This document shows, piece by piece, positions 34,401-45,732 of a stretch of DNA of 64,000 bases (the first letter of the stretch is position 1; each line of letters starts with the position of its first letter). A program made the position numbers and the translations under genes. Under the pieces are notes generated by a model. The model saw nothing but the letters and a program-made list of their open reading frames with translations. It made no database searches and was not told the DNA's origin. Source of the DNA: Mikania micrantha (Eukaryota; Streptophyta; Magnoliopsida; Asterales; Asteraceae). Location: positions 65,259,279 to 65,323,278 of the forward strand of contig CM018680.1 of the NCBI GenBank assembly GCA_009363875.1, given 5' to 3'.

Positions 34401-35766
34401 AAAGCCATGGTTGTGTCGGGTTTGTAAAAAACCCTAAAAGCCGAACCTTCTCTCTAGAATTTCGTCCAACCGAGCTTGTTTCGGATTAGATCTTCTGTAC
34501 TTCCTTGTTCTACTCGTTGAGAGGGTCGTTTAGACACCAAGAACATGAAATTTGGTGGTGATTTGCTATGGTGGAGTGTTGAAGAAGCTTAGAGAGAGAG
34601 TAGAGAGAGAGAGACGAGATCTTGAGAGGAGAGAGAGATGAAATTGGTTGGAAAATGGAAAGGAGAAGAAGAAAAATGGGTTTTTATACCCCGGGTGTTT
34701 ACCTGCGTGTTCGGTCTTGATCGGTCGCGTTAAATCACAATTTCTCGTAACGTAACGTTTATCACGCATAATTTTATAAAAATAATTTAACTTAAATCTT
34801 TATAGGTTGTGGTTTGTGATAAATATTATTTTTATTTTATTTTAATTATTTTAAGGTTCGTAATCATTTATTTTTGTCGTTTCTTCAGAAAACTAACTTA
34901 CAGGCGTTTTCGTACAGAGCGCTAACTGTACGAATACGATCGTACGTTTCACTTTCTGATTTGGTTTTCTATTTGTCAGATGTCGTTCAGAACGTTAAAC
35001 CCACAGATATGTTTGTGTGAATCGTCACCCACGCAAAAACACTGTCAGTTTATTATTCCGAAACGATGCTGAATTTATGTTTTGCATTGAATTTCCTCAC
35101 TGACGAACTCAACTAAACACGCCTAATTGCACATAATCACACTTGTTTCACCTTGTTTACTCATAGGATTATCGGTCATCTGATTTCTGTTATTTGTGAA
35201 GATCAGATCGCAACCGATATGTTTACGTTACTTGTTCTCACACTGTTGTTTCAGATGAATTGTTGTATTTACTGTATTTAAATTTTCACTTAAACACATA
35301 CAACTGTTATTTGTTTTCTTAGTCCAGTTGTCACACAACTGTTATTCACATTGTATTTACACATAATAAAAGGTGAAAGTACACATACCATACGGATTGT
35401 CGGACGATCTGGTACAGGTTGTCACATTAATACATTTCCTTCTGATTACTCTTCTTTATCGGAAGAACTTGTCTTCCGAAGCATACACTTCTTTGATGCA
35501 CAGGTTTATCCTCTTCCGATACTACACGACAAGTTTGTGTATTCTAGGAAGAATCTATTTCCTCTTTCGAAGTTCATTGTGCTACAAAGCTGTCACGGAA
35601 GACCTTTTTATCTTCTGTACCTCCGGATCTCAAATATTTAATGTGTCATTATATTAAATACTGACATCCGAAGGTATAAGAGGTCTCCTGCCCATTCAAA
35701 TTCTCACTTCCTTCTTCTTCAATCGTCGGGTTCTCCTTGTACTAAACCCTAACCGTTAATCTCAAA
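31473..35766 (+). other. Pol to env-like spacer, split by a long LTR
   Basis: The element's own spacer is 31473-31666 plus 35432-35766, about 530 bp with many CTTCCGAAG-type motifs. The rest is the LTR at 31667-35426. A TATA-like region is not convincing. Confidence 0.5.
31667..35426 (+). mobile_element. Long solo LTR (Gypsy-type), 3.76 kb
   Basis: Starts TGTCACACCCCAAGCCGG and ends GGTACAGGTTGTCACA. It is flanked by a perfect 5-bp target duplication TTAAT (31662-31666 and 35427-35431). No second LTR, PBS or polypurine tract occurs, so it is either a solo LTR left by LTR-LTR recombination or an unusual non-coding element. Repeated text around TGTTATCATGA and CTCAATGTTA... occupies 33000-33750. 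Near the right side, GGCTCATTCTC and GGCCATTC repeats fall at 34150-34270. Same family as 1-2122. Confidence 0.88.
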
Positions 35767-38700
35767 ATGGCTTTGTATGCATTCAAACCTGCTCACAACC
35801 TTGTTGCCGAATTGTCTGTTGATCATGATGTCTACTTTGCTCCGATCATCTCGTTCCTCCGACGGAGCAGGTATTTTACGGCACTAACTGCTAACCCTGT
35901 GGTGTATGAATCTCATCACCAGCAGTTTTGGAGTTCGTGCTCTATTGTTGATTCCCCAACTAGTAGATATCTTTCCGCTACCATTGACACTCATCCAATT
36001 TCCATTTCTATGGAAACCGTCTGTCAACATCTTAATCTCAATGATGTCGTGAGCAGTGTTTCTTTCACAAGGGAGGTAGCAATGACCTTTCGGTCAATGG
36101 GGTACGAAGGTCCTCTCCCTTCAACTACCTATTTGAAGGGTAGAGTGTCCTATAATTACACGTACCTCCTACATGTGTTTTTACATTGTCTGTTAAATAA
36201 AACCGATGGTTGGGATCAAATTCCTTCTGATTTGGCTTCGTCGATTCATGGGTTGATCTCTAATCACTTGTTTAACTTTTCATCATTTGTTTTCAAAAAC
36301 TTGGTGGACAATCTATTGTCACCAAAGAAATTTTGTATGAATCCCAGGTTTTTGCAACAAATATTTAACGATGAGTTATTGTCTTCGCTCTCACTAACTG
36401 GGAACATTTATAAAGAGCCCTTGGTTACTGCCAAGGTTTTTGTGCAACTAAAGAAGACGAGTGCACAATTCTCTAAAACATTCACTCCTCTCTTCCGTCC
36501 ATGGAGAAACCTGCTCCTGAAGGTGACAACTCTGTCAAACCAACAGATGTTGAGCCCACACCTTCCAATCAAACAGAAACAACCGATCAAACAGCCCCCT
36601 CCATTAAAGTCACCTACAAACGTAACCGAAACCCTGAACAGTTATCTACAACCGTTCATGCTCCTTCCTCAGCACACAAAAAGAAAAAAGGCAAAGAGAC
36701 CTCGTAAGGGCCCAGTTCTGCCTAAGGTGCAAACCACACCTGCTGCTTTACCATTGGATCTTCCTCTGGATCTAGTGGTTGCCCTTCACCCTTCCAATAG
36801 CCCTCAGTGTATGTCATCATGCATACTTGAGAATATCCAAAGTGATGCCACTACTTAGGAACATGCTTCTTCAAAAGTAGCTCCTCTAGAACAAGGACTG
36901 TCTCCCAGGTCCGTAGGTCTATCTACACCATCACAGCCCCCCACTCATCTGGATACCCAAGCTCAAGGCACCTCCTCGGCTACTCTGTATGACCCACTTT
37001 CTCCCACTTCCCAAACTCTTCTGTGAGTGGTGACAGAGTTGCAAGAGAAGTTCCCTGACCCATAGCTTCCAACAACAGAGGTTAACCCCAATAGCGTTGA
37101 AGGGGTTAATACATTGGAGGCTGCCACTACTGAGGAACCATCTATCATTCATCAGGACAGCGGTAACGGCAATAGGACCTTCTATGTGGCAACTCTCATT
37201 GCCGATGACTTCTTTGAGGTCATCTTCAATGAGGGGATTCCAGGGCGCCTAGAAACCACATCTGGTGATAGAGGTGCAGGAGCTAGGCTCAGGACTCCAT
37301 CTCCCCATGATTCCACTCTGGTGGATGAGGTCACAACCATACAGGAATTGACGGCCACCATATCCACATTCAAAGCCAGGGTAGCACACCTGGAAGCTGA
37401 GGTTGCTACCTTGAGGCTGCATGTCCAAGAGAAAGAGGCAACAATTTGGAATCTTCAGCGCAGACCACCCATTATCTGCTCCCCTTTCCATCCTGATCCC
37501 AGCCAGGTGTCCTCAATTTCCCTTAATTCTACCAAAAAGGGGGAGAAGGAACAACCTATGGGATCACCATCACCATCACCCTATGGAACCACCATCTCCA
37601 GCAGAAGGAGAGGAGGAAGCTGCTCCATCTCAAACAGAAGGAGATGCGGAAGTAACTCAAGAATCCACTCCATTTCTAACTAACTTGGACAGGGAATGGG
37701 ATGAGTTCTTGAGCACTTACTTTCACAACTCCAGCTCTTCCTCATCCTCCTCCCCTTTTGATGCTGCAGGGGCATCCTTTGAGAACGAACAAGAACATAC
37801 CTCCATGAAGCCTAAATCCCCTGTTAAAACTCCAAAGTCTCCTTCTGAGACTAGGTCCCATTCTGGGGCCACAACCAAGGTTACCATGGAGGACCCCAAT
37901 CAAGCCACAACCTCTATCTCCATGGAAACTAAGTCTCGTCTTAGGACAACAGCTGGTGAACACATGTCTCCTCTTGAGACAACAGCTGATGAACCCATGT
38001 ATCCTCCTGAGACAATGGCTGTTTATGAAGACCTCTCCTTAAATCATGAGCTCTCTAAGGGCCCCACTAAGGAACCATCCAATATGGTTGGTCAACTGGA
38101 GGAGGCAGTGAATGCTAAGGTTAACTCCGAAGCTGCAGCTGCTTCCGAAGGCCCAATCATAGTTGAGGTATCCTCCTCATATGAAATTTTTGCTGATGAA
38201 CCAGCTGGTGAGGCCACAGGATCTATCTCCTCTGGGTTAAATATAATGATAAAGGCAAAAGGAAACTAACCCCAGAGGAAGAAGCTGCACAGGAGGAAAG
38301 GAGGCCAGTCATGAAGAAAGGCCGACCAGATACTTCCCTGGATGGAGAGATTCTAAGACTCTCTGGTCTCCTCCAGGAAAAGGGTTTTGATGTTGATGAG
38401 GTACTACTCTGGTCAGTACTTAAAATGGCTGCTGAGCAGGATAGGGTGCATAAGCTGGAACAGGCTGCTGTTGCATCCAAAGCTTCTGCATCTTCCAAGA
38501 AGAAACAAAAAGAAGATGCCTATCGAGAAGAGATGAAGCTGTTCCTTTTGAACTACAACTTCTCAAAAAGGCAGCTATCTCCTATGAAGAATTCCACCAT
38601 GAATTACATGTAAGAGACATCAAAAGCAAGATTGCCAGGGGAGGGTTGCCTTCAATGGAGCAGATCTAGGCACAACAAGAGGCTCTAAACCAAGGCCTCT

Positions 38701-39428
38701 AGGGAAGCTTTCAGGGAAGAATAATCATTGAAAAACCTCTCTCTAATGCAACATTCAGAGAGATTTTGGAAGTAATGTGTGATGTCTCAACAAAAGCTTT
38801 CTTCCCTAAGCAAGAGACTCCCTTTCCTCCATACAGTCCTTCGTATGATAACATGCACATATCCTAAGTGATCAAAATCAAAAGAAGTCAAACAAAGCAA
38901 CAAAACACTGATCCTGAGGAACAATCAATGATGGAAGATAGGAGAGAAGAAGAATCTGTAGTAGCTTCCATTAAAGCTGAAGTAGCTTCCACTGAAGCTG
39001 CATTGGCTTCCACTGAAGCAGTGGCTTCCACCAAAGAAGCAGCAGCTTCCACTGTAGCAGAAGCCACTCATGAAGCCACTGAAACTAAGGAGGATGAAAC
39101 AGAGTAGGATGAACAGGAAGAAGGGAATACACCCTCAGGTCAGATAGTTCCTTATAGAAGTGGTGGTCGTTTCAGAAGAAGAAAGACCATGGCAAGAAGA
39201 AAAAGACGTGAGGAAAAGCCCAAAAGCGTGTATTTTCCTGTTGTTGAATGGAGCTACTCATCCATGGAAAAGAGATTTGTATTGAAATATTGTAATGGGA
39301 ACATTGTGAAACTCTTGGAGTATCAGATTTGTGCTCTTCCAGCTCCATACATCTTTGATCTGGAAAACTTGCCTCTTCTCAATCCAGATAACAATCCTGA
39401 AGGAAGACTTGCGCCAAGACTTGTCTAG
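35767..39428 (+). pseudogene. Env-like third ORF of SIRE-like element, frameshifted
   Basis: Starts MALYAFKPAHNLVAELS. An open stretch of about 245 residues, then a frame change near 36490-36510 into a frame with PTDVEPTPSNQTETTDQTAP and KKKKGKETS. More pieces follow: 37114-37683 (acidic start, then a heptad-rich segment TIQELTATISTFKARVAHLE); 37700-38269 (Ser run, then Pro/Thr-rich PVKTPKSPSETRS and TTADEPMYPPET); 38311-38613 (ILRLSGLLQEKGFDVDEV, Lys-rich); 38930-39107 (Ala/Ser/Thr repeats such as VASTEAALASTEA); and a basic C-terminal piece 39189-39428 (RKRREEKPKSVYFPVVEWSY). Position after pol is the main reason to call it env-like, as in SIRE1. I see no signal peptide or convincing transmembrane helix, so a role as an envelope is not shown. 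Confidence 0.7.
38945..39075 (+). repeat. Short in-frame repeat GCTTCCACTGAAGC
   Basis: The unit (G)TAGCTTCCACTGAAGCT recurs about six times and encodes the V-A-S-T-E-A run of the third ORF. Unit length is 15-18 bp. Confidence 0.75.
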
Positions 39429-39480
39429 AGAAGAGCTGAACTTGAGAAATGAAGGATATAAGTTTTGGTAGCATCAGCCT

Positions 39481-39490
39481 AGGGGGAGAG
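39481..39490 (+). other. Polypurine tract of SIRE-like element
   Basis: AGGGGGAGAG directly before the 3' LTR start TGTAAGAACC. Confidence 0.9.
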
Positions 39491-40285
39491 TGTAAGAACC
39501 ATTAAGACTGATGCTTACCAAAACATCTCAGGATCTAGTCTTGGACTTTCGAAAGACAAACAGCTGCTGGAAGAGAAGAATTAACCTTCGGAAGAACCAT
39601 TGCTTCCGAAGGATAATTCTCTTCTTCTGAAAGCTATACAACAACCTGAAGCTTCCGAATCCCTCCTCAGTACATAGAAGTTCAAATCGATCAGTGGTTC
39701 TGATCGATCATCAGTGGTTCCCAAGACAAAGACTTCCGAAGACTTTTTCTGACAAAGATTCTGGATACTTACAAAAATAATCAAAGCTGCTTTCTCACCT
39801 TCAGATCAACAAAGAAGACATTCCGATGTTAGTCAGTAGCAAAGAAGATTTGTCAGAACTATAAGATATGAAGCATTTAATGTCTTTTGTTACTTAGGTA
39901 TTTATTGTAAAAGTCAATGGAGTCTTTTGTATTAATTGTAATTAATCTGGCTTGGTACCATAACAGATACTAGATTTAGCATACATTAATTTGTTTCTAG
40001 TGTTTTGTCCAGCCATGTATCCCTACTAGGATACATCTGTAGGTCTTAGTATATAATCCTTCACGAGTAACTTAGCAAGGCACGAGTGAGTGCTTGATCT
40101 GTTGAGTCTTGTTCACTTTGCATTTGAACGAAATATACTTTGACCTTGAAAGTATCTTTATTTGTGTATTGTATTTGTTCTCCAAGTGTGAGTGAGTCAA
40201 GTTGATAGAACTTTCCGCGTCTATCAAGCTCGGTAGAAGATTACTTGTGAAAGTGTTGTGTTGAGATACACAACCCGATCCAACA
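39491..40285 (+). repeat. 3' LTR of SIRE-like element
   Basis: 795 bp, TGTAAGAACC to CCCGATCCAACA, followed by the target copy TAAAC. It matches the 5' LTR apart from the 50-bp indel and scattered substitutions. Confidence 0.93.
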
Positions 40286-40392
40286 TAAACCTTCCCGAAT
40301 CCACTAGATGCAATGAAATTTTCATCACTAAAGTTGTTGGTAGCAAGCTTTATCTCTTCAAGTGGAATTTTTAAGTGTTCAACTATTTCCAT
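40286..40392 (-). pseudogene. Kinase-jacalin pseudogene, first 36 codons
   Basis: Minus strand from ATG at 40392: MEIVEHLKIPLEEIKLATNN, then FSDENFIASSGFGKVY, where the Gly loop reads S-G-F-G (the sister has G-G-F-G). The reading stops at the Copia target site. The rest is at 22573-24125. Upstream (40393-40620) the flank matches the flank of the sister gene (AATCAAACTCGTTCAATTGT, GAAAGCTCATTATTTTTTAG). Confidence 0.92.
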
Positions 40393-41109
40393 CTATAGAA
40401 TCAAACTCGTTCAATTGTCATTGCAATATATAACACACAAACATGTATATTATGAGGAGACATAGATATATATGTATATATGTGTATAATGAAGAGGGAT
40501 CATTAGAAAGCTCATTATTTTTTAGAAAACAAGAAAACTCATACTAATCAATAAATTTTTTTTAATTTTTTTTCATAAAATATTATTATAAGATTAGAAA
40601 TATTATAAGGAAACGAAATTTTTTAATAAAGATATGTAGATCATGAAATTACGTATATGTAACTTATAAAGTTACATATATGTAACTCGTATATATAACA
40701 TACAAGTTACGTATATGTAATAACATGAACTACGTATTTCTTTTTTATCTTTTTTATGTCTCTTACCTCATAATAAAAAAAAGAAATAATAAATAAAAAA
40801 CGAAAAACGACAAAAAATTAATTGGTAATGATTTAAATTAGTTTTATTAGTTTTTTTTCAAAATGAATGTTTTCTTAAAACCCTCCCCTGAGTGTGTGTG
40901 TTACATTCCTAAGTTAAAACAATTTATACTATTAATAAATCAAATTTCTGATTGGTTGTTTAGGGAGCAAATTAATTGATAAGCAGCAAATCTATCTAAT
41001 GTTATCTTTAATTGAAAGTTAATTTCAATCAATTTATGCTATTATAAAATAATTTAGTCTTGTTTAGATGATTTGAATTCGGAAACAGAAATATTTAAGT
41101 TCAAAGAAA

Positions 41110-41417
41110 GAGTAAAATGCCATTTTATTCCTTGTGGTTTGACAACTTTTGTCATTTTAGTCTAATAGTTTAAATTTTGCAATTTTGGTCATTATAGTTT
41201 CATTTTATTGTCATTTTCATCCCTATGGTTGGGTAAATTTTGTCATTTTAGTCCAAAATTTTAAATTTAATTGGACTAAAATGGCAATAAAATAGAAACC
41301 ATAATGACCAAAATGATAATAAAATGAAACCATAGTGACCAAAATGACAAAATTCAAAAAATTGGACTAAAATGGCAAAAGTTGCCAAACCACATGGACT
41401 AAAATGGCATTTTACTC
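41110..41417. mobile_element. Mutator-type foldback MITE, 308 bp
   Basis: Ends GAGTAAAATGCCATTTTA and TAAAATGGCATTTTACTC are inverted repeats. The two halves fold back over most of their length (TGTCATTTTAGTCCAA against TTGGACTAAAATGGCA). The 9-bp target duplication TCAAAGAAA (41101-41109, 41418-41426) is perfect, which points to the Mutator superfamily. No ORF. Confidence 0.88.
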
Positions 41418-41927
41418 TCAAAGAAATGAAGAACACACTACTGCAAACGGCCATAGAGAGTGCGTACATACATGCACCAAATTACAAAACAAAGTGGTCA
41501 AAAAGAATGATCAAATCAAACCAAGAAACAAATTAGTTGTTTAAAAAAAAAGAGATCCCATAAAAAAATCGGTTAACCAAACCAGTGTCGTTAGTTAGAA
41601 ATTGGTTTTTAAACCAGTTTTTTTAGTTATCTTATTTTTTTTTTGGAAATACCATCAATTTAGTGCTAGTTTCATATTTCAAATGATAAAATTGGTTAAC
41701 TGATCCAGCCAAGTAAAAATCAAGTATTTAGCGATTAACGTTGTTTCAGTTATTAGATTAGTTTCGGTATAGAGCTTGAAAAATGGTTATTAACCGAACA
41801 GACGGTGGTCAAAACCGTTTTGAAAACATTGATTGTTTAACCAGTTCGTTTATTCAAGATTTGTGCGCCTCTTGTCTTGGGAGTCACTACATACAATCGA
41901 ATGGTTTGTTTTCTCTTTTATTATTTA

Positions 41928-42010
41928 CTAGTTAAAAACTTGTATATTACACTGGTTAAATACATGTAATATTATATACTTAGCAATAAGGATTTTGAAA
42001 TTATGTATAG
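41928..42010 (-). mobile_element. Helitron-like 3' end, copy 1
   Basis: On the minus strand CCAGTGTAATATACAAG, then TTTTTAACTAG at 41928 followed by T. The same end occurs at 57205 in the duplicate segment, so it predates the duplication. It is truncated on its 5' side by the LTR at 42021. Confidence 0.5.
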
Positions 42011-42020
42011 GATACATATG

Positions 42021-42660
42021 TGTTGGATCGGGTTATGCACTTTGCACAACACTTACAACTAATCTTCTACTGAATTGATAGATGCGGAACTTCTATCAAT
42101 TCTTATCACAAATATGCTTGCAACAAAGATAAAGATTGCGCAAGAAATTTCAAGGTTACAGCATATCTTATTCAAATGTAAGGCATACAAGACTCTTCAT
42201 TCAAGTACACTTTGCTGAGCTACACATGAACATGTTTATACTAAAACCTACAACTGTATCCTCATATGGATGCAAGGATGGACAACATAAGAAACAAATA
42301 AATGTTAAAACTAGTGTACTGTCGTGGCTTAACAGGCTAAGCCACATTAATTACAATCAATACATTGACTTTTACATTAAATTCCTACAATACAAAACGT
42401 ATAAATGTAAAGTAACTTTTGCGTGTCTGACAGAAATCTTTGCAGCTGACTTGCAAGAGAATGTCTCCTGATTTGGTTCTGGTAGCAGAAAGCACTTATG
42501 ATTCTTTCTTTAAGTGAGCTAGACATTGGTAGAAGAGCGTCTTCGGAAGTTATCGTATCGAAAGCTGTAGATGTTGGGAAGGCTTCGGAAGCTTGAGGCT
42601 TTGTATGGCTTCCGGAAGGAGATGATCATCCTTCAGAAGCTTTTATTCTTCCGAGTGAAA
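42021..42660 (-). repeat. SIRE-like LTR fragment (minus)
   Basis: Starts (plus strand) TGTTGGATCGGGTTATGCAC and follows the LTR at 11635-12404 with clear but reduced similarity: GATAGATGCGGAACTTCTATC, CCTACAACTGTATCCTC, TTAACAGGC, TTGACTTTTACA. Beyond about 42660 the match fades; the outer end is not found, so solo LTR or truncated copy cannot be decided. Confidence 0.65.
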
Positions 42661-44838
42661 AGACAAGAGAGGAAGAGGCTTTCCTTGTTTCTCATCCTAC
42701 ATACGTTCACAATCCTTTCCCTTCGTAATTCCTCATCCCACATTGATAGGAGTACAAGAAAAACATTCATCAATTGGCTATAAAAAGAAGAGAGAAGGGT
42801 ACCACTTATATGAAAAAGCTACCATTTCAACCACTTATTTGGTTTTAATGATTTATTCTTTAGATTTTAGTTAAAAAAAATGGTCCAGCTAGTGGTCCGG
42901 TTCTCGGTCCGACCGCTCACTCTCTTCCTAGCAGTTCATCTGCTTATTTTGGGCCGGCCTAGTTCTCAGTCCCGCCCGTCCGATTCGGTTTAAACAACAC
43001 TGCTTTATACCCTGAACTTTAAACTCTTATTTTTAAACTTCCCTCCTACTTTACTCGTATATTTTAATGTTAACACTCTTTTAAAAAAAATTTGCGCGAT
43101 ATTCGCGGGCCTATAACACGTCCTATTTGTATCGTTTGTACATTTTGGTCGTAATTGTAGCGTTTTTCATATGGTTTGGTTTTATGGTTTTGAGTGGCAA
43201 AAGTTGTGACGTGTTTTTATATTTTTGTTTTGATACACAAGATGGTGTTTACGTTCTATCATCTGGAATCATGACGGAATATCCGCCGCAAAGCGTGGAA
43301 AACCCACTAGTAATATTTTAAAAATAATAATAATAATATTATAATAATAATAATATACTATAACATTAATATAATTATAGTGTTATTATTACTATACTAT
43401 AAATATTATACAATAATATAATATTATTATAATATAATATTTTTTTAATAGTTATAATAAAATATAATATTAATATAATAGTAACAATAAAAATAGGGTA
43501 TTATAAAATAATATAATAATAATAATAATAATAAAATAATATTATAATAACAATAAAATAAGAATAATATTATTATTATTATAATGTAATAATATAATAA
43601 TAATAATAATATAAAAATATAATATTACAATAATAAAACTAAAATATAATAATAATAATAATATGAATATGTATATAATATTTTCATAATAATAAGAAAA
43701 ATTTTACAATATTATTGTAGTCTAATTTTTAATTTTTTTTAATCGTTCACGCTTATGTCGCATTTCTACGAGATATTACGACTAAATGAAGCTTATATAT
43801 ACAAGTATGTGATATTAGTTTAGGCAGTTTTAATTTTTATATAAGATCATGTTCTTATTTTGTTAAATACGGATTACCGTCGTAACGCGCAGAATAAATC
43901 TTAGTTAACTATATATGATTGTTAGGTTATTCAAAATATATAATAATAAATAGATAATTTGACAGAAACATAAAACATAAAATATTATACTATAGAGGAT
44001 TTCGCCTTCATGCAGGCCACTGAGACTGCCACTGTATTGTAAATAATAATCTTGTTGTTATAATATACAAACATATATTTTAACTATTTTATTTATCACT
44101 TTCTTGTTATATATTCAATTCTCTCTCAATGTAAAATAATTATAATATCAATAGTTAATAATATTATTTAATTTTTTATTAGAATACACAATAAAAAATT
44201 CTTATGAAATATGAAGTTATTGTAAAATCAAATTTTTTAATATAAGAAACATTTTATTTTTAGAAAATATAAGTTATATAAAAAACAAGATTTCTTAAAA
44301 AACGAATCCAAAAAATTAAAATAAATTATAAACTGAAGTTTTTAAATAATAGATCGATTTTTGTAAAAAATTGAAGTTTTTTTAATTTATTTAAAACCAA
44401 AGTAATAAAAATTATAGAAAACATAACACTTTTGCTCCTAATTTTAAAACACTATTTTCAAAATGAAGTCTTGTATCTTAACTTCTTGATTTATAAAAGC
44501 TAATTTTTGACAAAATACAATCCGGAGTTTTTAACATTAAATGGATCAAAATATCAATTGTTTTAAATCAAAAAGGTTACGTGTCATTTGTATACTTATT
44601 AAAATTTTTAATTATTTTTTTATTACTTAAAATATTTATAAACATGTAAATTTATCATTTTATATCAAAATATCATTTTATAATTAAATACTTATTATTA
44701 ATTATTTAATATTTTATATTAAATCCGTGTAATACATTAATTAATAATGACATGTTCGCTTTAAAATACGGTTTTACCATCATTAATTGTCACGTCTTTG
44801 ACGTAATTCTAAAATGAGCAAGATTAACTAAATAGTAA
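42661..44838. other. Intergenic, very AT-rich, with a Helitron-like end
   Basis: No gene. 43283-43310 has the plus-strand text CCGCCGCAAAGCGTGG, then AACCCACTAG and T, which looks like a Helitron 3' terminus. 43311-43720 is nearly pure A/T with ATAATA(ATA)n microsatellite text. 44090-44745 resembles other Helitron bodies and ends near AAATCCGTGTAATACAT without CTAG. Confidence 0.45.
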
Positions 44839-45630
44839 TCTATCTATTCTAATAAACAAAAATCTTCATTTGTCACATGTCACATTCTAAGGCCATAATG
44901 TCACTTGTCAATTTTTTATGCACTCATTTAATTATCTCTTATTAAATATATTATATTATCTTTCCTATTAAATCAATTATATTATCTATCTTATTGAATA
45001 ATTATAATAATAATAACTAATGATATTATTTTTATTTTGCAAATTCAAAAATAGTTTTTATATATTTAAATCGAATTATTTTATTATAAAATATATTTTA
45101 AAAAGTTTATAAAATATATTTTTTCATAAATATCATTTTTTTCAAAAAATAAGAAATATTTCAATTTTTTATTTTTAGGATATAATAGTTTTACAAAAAA
45201 AATTGTTAAAAAAAATTACTTCAAAAAAATAAATATAAGCAGAAAAATACGTAAATGGTGATAAAAGTTACATTTTTTTTGTCTTGTATGTTTAACAGTA
45301 ATTTCAAATTAGGTTATTTAACTTGAATAATTACAAAAATATTAACTTCTCATCTTCCTTAAAAATAGTTAGTTTTTGATAGAAAACTAACTAATTAGAT
45401 TTTTAACTTTAGTTAGTTCAAATATCTCAATTATTACAAATTAATAATGTTAAAGATATTACTATCGTTATTAAAAATTTTGGTTATTGTTTTATTATTT
45501 AAAGTAATTATTAATACATAATTTAATCATTTTATATAAAAAATATCATCATTTATTATTTTTAAATTTTTACCATTAATTTATTAATATTTTATATTTA
45601 ATCCGTGTGTTCACACGGGTAATAAACTAG
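44839..45630 (+). mobile_element. Non-autonomous Helitron, 792 bp
   Basis: 5' terminus TCTATCTATTCTAATAAAC after A. 3' terminus: a perfect 7-bp stem hairpin CCGTGTG-TT-CACACGG (45603-45618), 8 nt, then AACTAG and T. The A/T host dinucleotide, 5' TC, hairpin and CTRR end are the Helitron definition. No Rep/helicase coding, so non-autonomous. Confidence 0.82.
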
Positions 45631-45732
45631 TATACTAATATGGGAACTTCATCAATAAGAATATCCAAATTATTTAAACAAAAGAAAATAACAAGCATAA
45701 TAAAAGACATCATGTAACTATTTTTATTCTTA

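Larger units (their letters stand above)
24126..40285 (+). mobile_element. SIRE/Maximus-like Copia retrotransposon, complete ends, 16.16 kb
   Basis: LTRs at 24126-24871 and 39491-40285, an initiator-Met PBS, gag, protease, rearranged integrase, RT-RNase H, a 3.7-kb env-like region and a polypurine tract are all on the plus strand. The target site is TAAAT (24121-24125) against TAAAC (40286-40290). The sister gene has TTTATAAACCTTCCC at this point, so the original duplication was TAAAC with one C-to-T change. Two other LTRs are nested inside (24917 to about 26466, and 31667-35426), leaving about 10.8 kb of its own. SIRE-lineage elements are known for a third ORF after pol. Stops and rearrangements make it non-autonomous now. 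Confidence 0.93.
40393..42010. repeat. Segmental duplication, copy 1 (upstream flank)
   Basis: Matches 50467-50690 and 55590-57300 in order. Shared blocks: GCAGCAAATCTATCTAATGT, GTGGTCAAAAAGAATGATCA, CCAGTGTCGTTAGTTAGAAA, GTTTCGGTATAGAGCTTGAA, GTACATAC ATGCAC text. Each copy has its own insertions. Together with the two kinase-jacalin loci this is one duplicated segment. 40655-40725 is a stack of palindromes (TTACGTATATGTAA, AGTTACATATATGTAACT) found only in this copy. Confidence 0.85.

Noticed and set aside
42136..42471. 111-residue open frame.
   Set aside because: It lies within a SIRE-like LTR fragment; LTR similarity explains the sequence.
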